Part shown: positions 10,691 through 22,240 of the stretch, one piece after another
Position numbering within the stretch: position 1 is the first letter of the stretch
How the letters are laid out: each line of letters starts with the position of its first letter
DNA from: Phoronis australis
Lineage: Eukaryota; Phoronida; Phoronidae
Reading direction: 5' to 3'
NCBI GenBank assembly: GCA_002633005.1
Contig: NMRA01000870.1
Location: 1-64,000, forward strand
DNA: 64,000 bases
The notes under the pieces: generated by a model
What the model saw: only the letters and a program-made list of their open reading frames with translations
Told to the model about the DNA's origin: nothing
The model's database searches: none
Made by a program: the position numbers and the translations under genes

Positions 10691-12813
10691 TAGGCACAAA
10701 TAAAACCCACACAGCAGTTACTTTAGGTTGACGTTAGCCTCAGGTCAAGGCTCACATTTACATTATACACGATGACCTGTCAATCAAACATAGTAGTGAT
10801 GACAGAACCAACTCAGTAACTTCCAATCTGGCGCATAGCTTTCCGCAAATGACAATTTATTATAACGACATCATAGTAATAATAATGATAATGATAATGA
10901 TAACGATGATAGGAGGAGGGGGATATAGGGGAGATGGTAGGAAGGGGGGAGAAAGGAAGAGAACAGATAACTTCGTTCGTTTCATGCCAAGGTTAGAAAA
11001 CACCTGTGTTAAAAATTCAGCACACCAACAATGATACTTTTAACAGAGGCTATGGACCAGACTACTTTTTAAGCACTGGACCTGGCTATTACTTTTATTT
11101 ACGGCACTTAGTAACGTATAGAGAATAATAAGCTTTCAGCTGTACTTTTATGCACATGACATTTTATGATCAAAGATTTTGAAAATATAAAGTTTTATGA
11201 GTGTATCATAAAAAATGGCCAAGTTATTCACGAAATTACATCCTTAATAACGTCTTCAATCAGGATATTAAAACCGGCAAACTTTACGCTAATTGCAACG
11301 TATCGCGTTTGTGAAAAAACGCCGAGTGTCATTCCTAACGAAGTTCATGCGGCGCCCGTCTTAGCTATGATCCAATGTTGTATCTCCAGTACATTAAACT
11401 CCAGAAGAAGACAAACTGCAGAAATGCCGAAAAGGATTCTTCGCTTACCTTTTCCCATTTCTTTCATCCTTGCAAGTCAAGCCGGTTTCCCAACATCCGA
11501 GGTCAGTGACATGTCAAGGTTAGATGAACAGTTATGGTTCAGCAGTGTTGCCTCTACCGCCAAAGACGTCAACAAGACTATTCACTAAGGCCGCCGCCAT
11601 TATTGTTTCATGGACCGTCGCGAAACCTAGCGGGTGTGTGTGCGCCCACGAAGTACCCAAGGCGTTGACTACGGCCGATTTTAGTTTGTCAAATTCAAAA
11701 TTGTGAAGTGCCGTCTTTGTTTAAAACATTGAAAACAAAAAACATGAGCAGTGCAAAGGAAAAAAGTCATAGGCAAAATATAGAGTATATCTAGAAAAAA
11801 TTTGGGCGATGCGCTCTTTCTCAAGGGTGTGCTACAGAGTCTAGTTTTTCTATTTTATATTTTTATTCGGTGGTAACTGCACGGCACGGCAACATCTATT
11901 TGATTTAAATACATTCAAGCAGGGGGCCTGTGCTCAGTTACATGAAACAGTCCCAAATGTCGGCTCAACACTCAACAGAGGCAGGTCTAGGGTTTCTTAA
12001 ATCGGGGGGGGGGGCTGTCGGATCAAAGACTTATTACGAAAGGTGGCCCAAGTTAACAATTAGAAAATTCTAGCTACATGTATGGCATCACTAAAATCGA
12101 GGAAAAATAGGAGGTCCGAACCCCTTTGACAAAAATCCGCCTGTGATCAACTGCGTTGCCTAAATCTTTTGCGTATTTTTTTCGTTCCTTACACACAGTT
12201 TTTACGTTTTTCTATCTTTTAATCTTCATTAAGAGCTCCTCTTTAGACTTATGACGTTTTCTAATAATGTAAGTAAAACGCTAAGCCCTTAATTCAGTCA
12301 AAATATTCAATTAGGGGCGTTGCATGAGACGACCCCTACATATATTATAAAATATTGAGAATTCAACGTATAAAGCTCACTAGGGAACTGATTCGACCCC
12401 CAGCGTCCGTATCTGATGGTATCCGAAATGGGTAGCGAATTGGGGTCGGTGGAAGTGAGTGAAACTGGATTCAAGAGGGACAGGGGGTTAAAAACGAGCA
12501 GGGGATGGAATTCCTGCCTGCAGTCCAATAAACCTGTCATGTATGCCCTCATAAAGCAGCCAAGATGCCTTTTGAATACGCAGTCCATTTAAGGTAGTTT
12601 TTACGATGCTTTCTAGCTCTCGTAAGCATTCGTATTTTTTAAAATTAACTATCAGCAGTTAAAGCAAATTAAGCCGACATCGGCAGGCGAAACTGGCCAA
12701 CTTCAAAGTAAATAACAAACGGACGCCTTACTTCCTGACTTGATGTTTTAAGACAAGTGTTAAAACAAAAATCTAATCACACGACATCGTCAGTGAGTTT
12801 GTGGGGTTAAAAT
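10691..12813. other. No gene seen; short GATAAT microsatellite
   Basis: A short (ATAATG)-type run sits at 10877-10905, followed by a GA-rich stretch to about 10960. Minus-strand 11480-11360 holds a 41-codon frame with a hydrophobic core, but no partner exon was found, so it is not called. Confidence 0.4.
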
Positions 12814-12964
12814 CATGGGCGGCGCAGCACTGAAAAAAGTGGGTGGCTATAGCCACCCAGCTCCCCTGTGATGCAGCGCCCACAAACCAAGGGCGGCGTA
12901 GCACTGGAAAATGTGGTGGGGCTATAGAACCCCCCCCCCAGCCCCCTATGTTGCGCCGCCCATG
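12814..12964. repeat. Foldback mini-element family B, tandem dimer 1
   Basis: Two units of about 70-75 bp lie head to tail (12814-12882 and 12889-12964). Each starts 'gggcggcg.agcactg', has a central palindrome around 'gctatag', and ends with the inverse, 'gcgccgccca' in its best form. Other copies are the dimer at 35381-35528 and the single unit at 57880-57966. Confidence 0.75.
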
Positions 12965-14345
12965 AGTTTCCAAGGTAAAACACATACTACCCAACGACAG
13001 CCACAATGTTGACTCTATGGGTTCACAAGAAATAATTTAAATAAGTACGAGCGGAGAAACAAAAACAATGGATACAAAAATATATAAAAGTAAATAAATA
13101 ATAATAATCGAAGAATAAAGAATAGATAAAAACAAATATATGATACTTTAGTAATAATAAAATTAGTAAATATTATAATCTTTTAGATCTGAATGTATTA
13201 AGACTGCAGAGAGTAATGAAAGAAAGCAATCAATGGGCATAGAATAAACTAATCAGTAGTTCCCAAAATCATGCAAACAATTTACAATAGTTTTCTAAAT
13301 AAGAGATCAATTCATGGAACAGCAAAGACATTAAGGTGCAAATCTCCACTCCATCACTGGTTGACTGGCAGCAGTTTGACGAAAAAAACATCCTTTATTT
13401 CAATTGTGAACATCATCTATCCTAATCAGGGGGAAGCAAAAAAGCATAAGTCACGAATTTTCAATTAACTGTTCCTGCAGCCGCAGGCATTGCAAAAAGC
13501 TCCATTGCGTTTTTACCGACTGAAGCCGTCATATCTTGCCATATTTAATTGTTGCACACACACCCGCTAGACGTCTCTACGGTCCAGGAAACAACAATGG
13601 CCGCCAGTGGCGGTTCAATGGGATTTCGCTCGGTGGTTTGCCTCCGTCTCTACGGTCTCTGGTTGCCGCAAAGGTTTGTCCTACTCCTCTGAGCTTGGTC
13701 TTAGTAGGGCCTTATATAATGCGAATTTATGAGACGAGCCTATATTCAAAAATGTACTGATCTTGGGTTATGTGTTGCTGCTTTTCAGTATCTCATTTTG
13801 CATTTTCACAATTCTCACCAGCGTAGAGATGGTAGTAGGCCAACGTTGGATGCTTTAAATACCTCCATATTCGTATCATTGAATCGACGATTCTAATTCC
13901 TAGCTATATTTCTCGAATTCTAACGAGGAATAACGGAAGTTGTTCAAACATTGTATCATAGGTTTTCTGGGTCGTCTAATCCACTTAGACTCTTTGCGTT
14001 TGGCTCTAATGATTACTTCCACCATTTCTAAGATGGCCACGAAATAGTTGCTTCGTGTAAGAACTTCCGATTCCAGAGACACGCCGCACCCTGAGTTTTT
14101 ATTTTCAAGATGGTTTAACAAATAACTTATTTGGGTCAAAAACATCAGGTTTGCTTGGATTGCAGGATCATTCTCCTCCTAAAAAATGTGCTGTATTTAA
14201 AATAACTCTCTGCAATTAATTCAGTGATCTACTATCCACACTGTCTGTGTCACTTCCAGTTAGTTGTAAATGCTAGTGAATCTATACACAATCAACCAGT
14301 ATTTGCACAACTAATCTCTGTCAACTGAGAATGAATTGCTGCAGC
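12965..14345. other. No gene seen; very AT-rich 13060-13260
   Basis: 13060-13200 is dominated by A/T with short 'ataataat' runs. No exon-like frame with splice sites was found on either strand. Confidence 0.4.
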
Positions 14346-14349
14346 TTAA

Positions 14350-16070
14350 ACCACGGCATCAACCGAGAACAGCAATCCTTACTTCTTGCAAGTACATCTC
14401 TTGGAACTGCAGTTGGTCTTACACGAGCATCTCACTACTTTCAGCAGGTTTTCTGGTGCTGCTGAATGGTCCGTCGTCGTGGGAATGAATTTTCCACCTG
14501 CCAGCATCCATCCCCAATACAGCGAGTCTAGGCCACTGCCACGGAAACTTGACCGCTCTTGCTCTTGATAATATGTCAGGGCAGCATGGAATTTAGCTAC
14601 TGAAGAAAGTTGGTGATAATGACTGTATTTGGAGTGTGGCTAGTCTGACACCTCATCCACAAATCGTCTGTATCTTAAGTCATCCAAATTTCCAGAGCCA
14701 GTACTACCATGAAGCACAGATACAACTCTTACCAGCTTCAAATATGTCTTGCTTCAGCTGCATGTGTCTAGTGAATACTCTTACTAGAGTTTTTACAGAA
14801 TTCTCGATCATGCAGTTTCTTGAAAGGGAGAGCCTTTGCTAATACCGAACAGCTGTAAAGTTATGTTGCAACCACCTATTGCATGCGCAAATGGCAAAAC
14901 TGCGCAAGTTTCGGCACCAAGAGACAACTGTAGTTCCTTGATGTCCCAGACTCTCCTCTTGCTTCTTGTCAAATTTCATGAACATTGGAATTGTTGTGAA
15001 GTAGCATGGTAACACAAAAGAACCAACAAGTCTGTATCGTCTGCAATAAGGGTAGTTGGACATTGTGCTGCGTTCTCTACTGCTGTTTCTACAATTAAAA
15101 CATCTGCGTCACCTTGAGGTTGTACCACTGTGCAACCAGCATTTCCTAGCAAACTTGACAAGAAGTGAATGAATCATTTGTTTTTGCTCTTTGCCAAAAA
15201 TGTTCCTTTTTACTTGATCACCATGTCAACATTAAAGTGAACTTCAGTTCCAACCACCCCACCCAGTCTTCGAACATGAGAGACATCTTTAGTTGATGGT
15301 TCATCTCAGTAACAATCAAAAACAACAGTAGGCTGGGTGCACTTGCTGATGTAATCCACATAAGCTCTACCAAATGACAGAAACGTTGCAACTCTAGGCC
15401 ATGGAATACGGTGAAGGAGAGAACCGGTGTCAATTACATGCATCACCGTGTTTTCTGGAAATTGAAATCCTCCAGTAGTCCCCAATGGACCAGAGTGCAT
15501 CAGCTCATATTGATTTATTGGTGATTCTTGGAAGACCAGATGTATCAAAAAGAGCAGGGGAACCAACACACAGTTCAAACTTTAAAATGCTTGATGAACT
15601 TTCACTGTTGTCTTTTGCAGCTGTCAGGTAAAGTTACTATTAGCAGCATGAACTGATTGACTAGTCATTGCCACAACCTTGTCTTTCTTTCTGAATGTGA
15701 AGTCTTTCACACTTGACCCCTCCATAGACATAGACAAGTGAACCGCCTTCCCCACTTCTCTGGCATTTTCGGCACTGACGCATGTGCCTGCAGTCACACC
15801 AGCGGTGATGTTCTGTAATGTTTCTCTTTAAAATGGGTTACTGTTGTGGAGGAATTCAACAAGGCTGCGGATGTCTTGCCTGGGTACATTCTTTATGCTG
15901 CTGACTTGTTTCACAACTCAAGTTTGTCAAAGTCTGCATGGCACCATTTATACTTCAGCATGCCGGCAAGGAAAGCAGCCACGGTGCACTCTGTGTATCT
16001 CCCATTTCGCAACCTCTAGTTAAACATCCTGTTGTTTTAATACTTTTCATGAGCGTTTGTTCAATTACAA
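14350..16070 (-). pseudogene. Broken copy of a dispersed multi-domain gene family (unknown function)
   Basis: Read on the minus strand from about 16070 to 14350, recognisable blocks follow in order, interrupted by stops and frameshifts. First comes 'LMKSIKTTGCLTRGCEMGDT', then 'AMQTLTNLSCETSQQHKE', then 'NITAGVTAGTCVSAENAREV'. Next are 'VMHVIDTGSLLHRIPWPR', 'YVDYI...TVVFDCY' followed after a stop by 'DEPSTKDVSHVRR', and then 'GDADVLIVETAV' and 'DDTDLLVLLCYH'. The end is a Cys-rich block, 'LLKVVRCSCKTNCSSKRCTC'. From memory, this layout belongs to a large multicopy family in fish and invertebrate genomes with no named function. The Asp-rich blocks (VIDTG, DADVLIV, DDTDLLV) suggest a PIN/FEN1-like nuclease core, and the end resembles a CXC motif; both are inferences. 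At least three stops interrupt it, so it is dead. Confidence 0.65.
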
Positions 16071-17171
16071 GATAATATCTCATTATGAAAAGCCTGCCCA
16101 GAATCTGTCACTTTGTCTTATGGTGTGTTGGCCATAGACATCTTTGAGTTGCTAGGTCTGTTGCATGTATATGTATGAGGATTTTGCATTAGAGTTGTGA
16201 CCAGCAGCTGCAAAGTAAGGCAGCATTTCAGAAACTGCTTTTAAGTGAAGCTCCAAATCTGACGTTATTTCTGCTTTTAAAAAGTAAAGTCGAAGGATGT
16301 CAGCCATCTTCATATACTGTAGGCAAAGACTTATGATTCTACTTTACAAGGACAAGTCTGATTTATGTGCTTCGATTTTTTATGGATGTCCACAAGACAC
16401 TCCATACATCGTCGCACACAGACGTCATGCCAGCAATAAGATCATCATACCGCTTCAGACCAGCTCTCAAATCATGAAGAATGTTATTGGCATTGATTCT
16501 TCTGACGAACTATTCTCTTTCACTGCAAATTCTGAAGACCTATACTCTGATTCAGTCGTGTTTGAATATACCAATGGCAGTAGGTCGGAAGCCAGAAGTG
16601 AACTCTCGTGAGGGCATTCCACTGTAATCCAAGGTTCAGAATCGGAAGACACTGGCTGGGCATGGGATGCCCCAGAGTATACATCTTTTTATGTGATCAG
16701 TTGGGATGTCTTCGATGTCTGAAGAATCTGTTTCCATATTCTGATGAGCCAAAATTTGTGTACAAGCATTGAACTGCTCTACCTCTTTTTTTTGCGCATT
16801 GAACTTTTAATAATTCCTGAAAATAATTGAACAACAACAATATTTAACATTGTAGTTACCAAGGAACTCACTTTCACTTTACAGGCACGTCACGCGTTAG
16901 AATACATTGCAAGCTTGAAGTGAGTATGCCTGTATATATTTTTTTTTTTATTTTTTATTCTCCCAGTTCAAAATAAGTAAGGACAAAGGTCTGGGATTCC
17001 CTTGCCTTACTTTACAATTCAATGAAAATAAAGTTTACTAAGTTAAAAATATACGTGAACCGGATTTTGAAATAGATTTAACAAAAGAAAACAAAAACAT
17101 ACAAGACAATATAGTAGTATATGGCTCTGAAAAAAGGAGGGGGGAGAGTATTTTGGAATGATAAAATATCC
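16071..17171. other. Possible 5' remainder of the broken gene, then AT-rich DNA
   Basis: The minus-strand frame at 16652-16467 is Ser/Glu-rich and acidic, which would fit a disordered N-terminal region of the same pseudogene, but no motif proves it. 16930-17160 is AT-rich with poly-T and poly-A runs near the LINE 3' end. Confidence 0.3.
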
Positions 17172-18009
17172 TTACATTGCTATCAAATTATGCATTAGTG
17201 ACCACCTGTTTGTAAATTTTTCCATTTGTAATTTTTTTGAATAAATATGTTTTTCACTGGAGTAATAACTGTTAATTTCTTTTGTTAATACAAGTAAATT
17301 TGGAGGTTTACCCTTGAGACGTTGCTTATATAAATGGAACTTGCTGAGACACAAGATTAAATTTTGAATTGGCTGGCTTCTACATCTGTTTCCAAAGAAA
17401 ACTGTAAGCACATTTGTACCAAGGGAAATATTAGTTTTGTTTCTAACCCAACCTTCAACATTGTTCCAAAAATTTTGAACAACATCACATTGCCAGTATA
17501 AGTGAAGCAAAGTCTCAGGTTCAGTCTTACAAAACGTACACAAGGGGGAGTTGGTTACCCCAATTTTGACAAGGTAAGAGTTACAGCTAATTATCCTATG
17601 TGACAGTCTAAATTGAAACCAACGAAGTTTCACGTCAAGTGTAAAATTCAGAAAGTAGGCAAATTTCCACCATTCTGTAGTGTCAGGTATTGCAAGTTCT
17701 GCCTGCCACTTCATCTCAGACCTAGGCCGGGCATATTTGTTTAGCACCAAAGTGTTATATATATGTTTTGTTCCCTTCTTGTCTGCAAGTAACAATTTCA
17801 CAAAAATTGGGATAGAGGGTGCGTAGAAGGAAAACTTGTCTCTTTTTGAGATTTTCCATTTTTGACAAACAGCCTCATTGAGCCCATAAAAATTCAAAAA
17901 TATTGGTCTAAAATTGAACTTTTTGCAAAAACCTTCAAAAGATAACAAATATCCATGCTCGTCTAGTAGGTCTGAGATATAATAAACACCCTTTTCAAAC
18001 CATCTTCTC
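17172..18009 (-). pseudogene. LINE (non-LTR retrotransposon) ORF2 C-terminus with zf-RVT
   Basis: The minus-strand frame is open from 18009, where it meets an unresolved base at 18010, to a TAA at 17172. It starts 'WFEKGVYYISDLLDEHG', then 'LSFEGFCKKF', the usual region downstream of the reverse transcriptase of L1/Tx1-like elements. It later contains 'LCTFCKTEPETLLHLYWQC', the zf-RVT zinc-binding motif (C-x2-C...H-x4-C). The reverse transcriptase and endonuclease domains are missing; beyond the N the sequence is unrelated noncoding DNA. The copy is therefore a 5'-truncated insertion or cut by a scaffold join at the N. The 258-codon intact frame suggests a fairly young copy. Confidence 0.8.
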
Positions 18010-18239
18010 NTGAAAATTTAACTAAAGCCTTTTCTGAAAAACACACCAACTTTTATGTTATATAATCTAAAATGTGATTAAAATTCCACATTTAGTATCT
18101 AAATCTTAAAAACAAATTATAGAAACAATCCACTCATTAACCCTGACTGCAGATTGTAAAATGTTTTTGTGTAAATGCGTATCAAGTTACAAACAAAGTT
18201 TGCAGAGCGTAATTGCGGTAAATTGGGGTTTGTGAATTG

Positions 18240-18605
18240 GCAGCCATTTTGGCGGCCATTTTGTCAGCCATCTTGATTTTTTTCGCAAACCAGTGACCAA
18301 CTGTAAGGTCCAGATATTTTCAATTGTCTAAGATACAAAAGAATTAAACTTTTGCCATTTTCATGGCAAAATATAAAAAGAAATGTTGCAACATGTACCA
18401 AATTGCCGTTTCGGCCGCCATTTTGTCGGCCATATTGGTTTTATTTTATGGAAAATTGGCATCTTTTGATTGGTATGCCTGTTATGAAAAGTATATAATC
18501 AATGACAAACTTAATTGTTTTATTTTTAGCTGTTACATAAGAGTAATATGCCAGAAAACAGTAAACGTCAGTTTTGTCGGCCATTTTTTCCGCCATCTTG
18601 AAAAA
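18240..18605. repeat. Scattered 'GGCCATTTTGT' motif cluster
   Basis: Six or more copies of 'gccattttg(t/g)(c)ggcc' type words occur, for example near 18240, 18254, 18268, 18414, 18428, 18580 and 18592, often followed by 'ccatcttga'. Spacing is irregular. No coding sense is evident; the open frames on both strands here are incidental. Confidence 0.5.
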
Positions 18606-18659
18606 GCGACTTCCGCCACTCCGATTTCGGTAGATTTTTTTTCTGACACCAAGGGATGA

Positions 18660-20347
18660 TTGAAGATGCAATTTATGCAAAAAAACCTTCTGTTGCAATT
18701 TTTTCTAGGTTGGGCCCTCTGGAGCCCTAGAATGACTGTGACACGTAACTGGCTCGCAATGTAAAGCTACAGCGAAAACGAAGAGGTAAAAGAAACACGT
18801 CTGAACGTCATCAGAATCCACACTCTAATGACTCGTCATATGTGCGCTCTCATCTCATGTAATCTCGAAGTGAAGTTAGCAGTGAGTTAGCATTCCTAAG
18901 AATCCCAAGTACCTCCCATTTCTGTTTGATCGATAAGACGTTGTGCTACATGTATAGTCAGTGATGACGTATGCTTCAATGGCAGTGAGTTTGCGCACAA
19001 ACTGAGCAGACATCTGATCAGCCAAATAGGTCCAACCCTCCCACTTCCCATATTGAAAAATAAGGAAAACGTTTACATGCGCATTCATAGTATTTAAGCA
19101 ATTATAATCTGTCTGCAACTTGCCGTGTCGGACAGTTTTCGGAGATGACATGACAATAAACAATAGCGAACTTGCAATCCAGTCGGCATAGCGATTACGC
19201 ATTAGTCAGCGCAAAGCCTACTAAGATTGATAGGCGTAACAATCATGACTGATTGACGTGGAAAGTATATAGAACGTTTCAACCGTTTTACTGTTACCAC
19301 AGCATTTTTAGAAATACAAACGTAGCAAAGCGCACATCCCCAAAAATACAAGAGAAAAGTTTCTGTGCTTATCTGTAGGGCTTGTCATGTGAAATGATTC
19401 AAAAATTTTCGTTCTTTGCGAGCAATTTTTGACAGAGTGAAATGGGTCGGCGAGTTCGTTGACTTGTACGCTGTCGGGCAAACACCTGGGAGAACTGTTC
19501 TGTGCCCCCTATTGAGCAAGTTTTGAATAAAATTCGTTGATTTTCAAGTCGCGAAATACTGGGCTGGACAGTAAAAATAATGGACGCGATGATTGGTTTG
19601 TTCAACTCACTATCATAACAGTAACACTGTTTGGTTCGTTTAAGGACATCGACACGTGTTTGAAAACTGGCCAATAGCGTCATTGACATGTCACCGTGTC
19701 AGAAATTATTCGTTTCGTGTCCGAAGGTGACGCGTCCCATAAGGTTGCAAGCTCTCGGATCAAATGAACTCGAGTCTGGAGAAGCAAATATGAGTATCAG
19801 TGGACCTTTGGTAAAGACAAGAGTGAGAAATCCTCTGTCCTCTACTGGGTGTAAGTCTTTTCAAGCATTCCGTGAGTGAGAGTCTCACTTTTGAAAAGTA
19901 CGGCACGCTGCTTGGCAGTCATGTCTTATTGAACCAACTCGCGAATGAGTCATTAGACGGTCTAGGCACTCGCCATTGACTGACGGGTTATTGAGTGAAC
20001 GCAGACGTCAGCTAGCAGTATAGTTACTGCAAAAGTTGCCTGCGAAGTGAGAGCTCGGTAACATTGGCAATCACACACTTAAGTTATATTACATTAGCTG
20101 GTAATTCGAGCTTGCTTTTGTCATATGCACAAGAATAGGGTGAACATTTGGGAGCCCAAACATTGGGATGGAAAGCATCAGGTATACAGTACAGCATTAA
20201 AGTGTGGGGGAATTATTGGAATTCAAAACAACGGTAAATGTGTTCCATTTTACAACACCTTTGAGCAATAAAATAACTTGTCACGCCTACACGTGTCTTG
20301 ATTCAAAGAGATGCACTGCAGTTATACCTCGTTTAATCTTGAAAGGA
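18660..20347. other. No gene seen
   Basis: No exon-like frame, RNA gene or element end was recognised on either strand. Open frames of 60-108 codons lack splice context and protein-like composition. Confidence 0.4.
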
Positions 20348-20867
20348 CATTACGACGTTTTCACGTTGTTCCCAACTTGTTCGCATCTATACCCCAACAA
20401 CAAGTTGTGAAGAACACTCCTGTAGCCAACATCTTACACGACTGATTAACTCCATTAACTGGCATTTATGGTTGAAGGGCCAGCTCTCTTTTGTTCGATA
20501 ATTGCTCTAATCTCCAGTAAGGTCATATATAGCCTGAGCGTACGTGTTGTGCTGCTAAAAAATAAAGTTAAGTTATAACATATTTGAACATAAACCAATA
20601 ATATTTATGAAATCCTCAATAAATGGTGAACACGTTTGGTTTTTGAATTACCAAAATCGCACAACTACAGCCGAAGTTACGACTCTTTCCGAATGTGCCA
20701 ATTGGCTCTGGGTTTGACTGCTGTTCACATGCGGTCTGGTAGATAATTGGCTCGCCTGTTGTCATACCAGACAAAAGACTGTGCTTGGCAGTTAACCAAG
20801 AAGCTAGATGACATGCTCAACACACTCTACGTCTGGTAAAGTCATTCAACGGGAAAACGCCGTCATG
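20348..20867. mobile_element. MITE, longer relative of the 4469-4647 element
   Basis: It begins 'cattacgacgttttcacgtt' and ends 'aacgggaaaacgccgtcatg', which are inverted repeats. Internal blocks 'ttgtcataccagacaaaag' and 'acgtctggtaaagtcattca' match those of the short copy. At 520 bp it has about 340 bp more interior, with no coding seen. Confidence 0.6.
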
Positions 20868-21183
20868 AAAAAGAACCCGATCCTTGAATAGTTCACGATT
20901 AAAAAACGAAAGAAAATTTGACAGATCTAGTATTAGCGTCGTCAAAACAGCCATCGAAAATGAAGAGGCCTCAAACACCGACTGGCGGTAGCATTAACTT
21001 TTCGGACTTGGGCCCTCANACGGGAAAACGCCGTCATGAAAAAGAACCCGATCCTTGAATAGTTCACGATTAAAAAACGAAAGAAAATTTGACAGCTCTA
21101 GTATTAGCGTCGTCAAAACAGCCATCGAAAATGAAGAGGCCTCAAACACCGACTGGCGGTAGCATTAACTTTTCGGACTTGGG
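20849..21183. other. 164-bp near-perfect duplication across an N (assembly join)
   Basis: 20849-21012 and 21020-21183 differ at one base (gatcta versus gctcta) and are separated by 'ccctca', an N at 21019 and nothing else. Identical contig ends meeting at an N are the classic sign of two overlapping contigs left unmerged. It should not be read as a biological tandem repeat without checking. Confidence 0.8.
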
Positions 21184-21224
21184 ATCATCTTTAACTGTCA
21201 CAAACGATCCGTGTTTGAGTTCTT

Positions 21225-21506
21225 TATTCTTCTTACTGTCTATGCAAGCATGTGGAAGCAATCGTAGCTTGCCACCAAACACAACCAGTTGAACAACTTC
21301 GTCGCAGATATCGATTTGCCTTCAAGCCGGTGCTCCAAGCACGACAGAAATTAAAAGAATTGTTTTTAAGTTTTCTGCAGTGTCCATTTCAAACATACGA
21401 CGAGGTAGTAACGGGAGGAACTCGTTCTGTTGACCACAAGAAGTCTGCATGTGAGTCAACTGTGCAGAGTCTGAAAAATGTCACTTCGTCGTTTCTCAAT
21501 AAATAG
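21225..21506 (+). other. Open frame of about 94 codons, unknown
   Basis: The frame after a TGA near 21222 reads 'CKHVEAIVACHQTQPVEQL' and then an Arg/Lys-rich amphipathic stretch ('RRRYRFAFKPVLQARQKL'), ending at a TAG at 21506. A possible acceptor 'tctatgcaag' precedes it. Composition is protein-like, but no upstream partner exon was found and I do not recognise it. It lies just outside the left end of Kolobok copy 2. Confidence 0.2.
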
Positions 21507-22016
21507 ACTGAGTATAGTGGGTCAATTTTTAACTTCTATGAACTGTGCAATTATTTTGGGATACTCTTTAACACATGAAAAATGTTCAGTAATCTAAAAT
21601 GATATAGCACCTGGCAATCCATTGACAGTAAACTCATATCTTGCGGCCTGAAATTATCCATGATATTTACATGTACACTATTAACTATCAAATGCTCACT
21701 GCAGTTTTGTGATTCTTAGAAATACTTTTTCCACCAGTATAGAGCAATGGTTGGGTGTTATCCATCTGAACGGACATTGTCCTTAGGATTATTTACTAAA
21801 TTACACCTCTTTTCCGTTTTCACTTCCTTTGTAGATCAGTTAAAGGAGAATGTCACCCGATTTAATTAGTCTTTTTTGCAGTCTTAATCGGTCTATATCC
21901 ACATCGCCTCGCATACGGTCGACCTTACATTGCCAAGAGGTGTCGCGTTAGCCAGTGAAGAAGGTGAGAAACGACGCTAGCGACGTCAGTGGTTCATATG
22001 CAGAGTGAATGTCGCT

Positions 22017-22240
22017 ATGTTGCGGTGCATCGTTCCCGCTTGTCCGAACTATGCAGCTGCGAGGAAAGTGGGTGTATCGTTTTTTTTTTACTTCCTCGAG
22101 AGTCCGAAATGCTTAGGAAGTGGCTCATGGTAGTAAAGAATGAAATGTACGCTGTAAATAGCAAGTATGAGGCCGTGAAACATCTCCGGGTCAGTGGCCT
22201 GCAGTCGTCGACAGTGCCTGACGAATGCTGGCTTACCAAA
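22017..22240 (+). pseudogene. THAP zinc-finger remnant of Kolobok copy 2
   Basis: The frame from the ATG at 22017 reads 'MLRCIVPACPNYAAARKVGV' (C-x4-C). After a one-base shift in a run of nine T it continues 'LPRESEMLRKWLMVVKNE'. Where copy 1 has 'RVCGRH', this copy has 'RVSGLQ', so the C-x2-H zinc ligands are lost by substitution, and a short deletion follows. The domain is more decayed here than in copy 1. Confidence 0.6.

Noticed and set aside
11166-11588. 140-codon plus-strand open frame
   Set aside because: No recognisable motif and a composition that changes along its length. The opposite strand shows a short hydrophobic frame just as plausible, so neither is called.
20849-21183. Biological tandem duplication of a coding exon
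   Set aside because: The copies meet at an N and are almost identical, which is better explained by unmerged contig ends.
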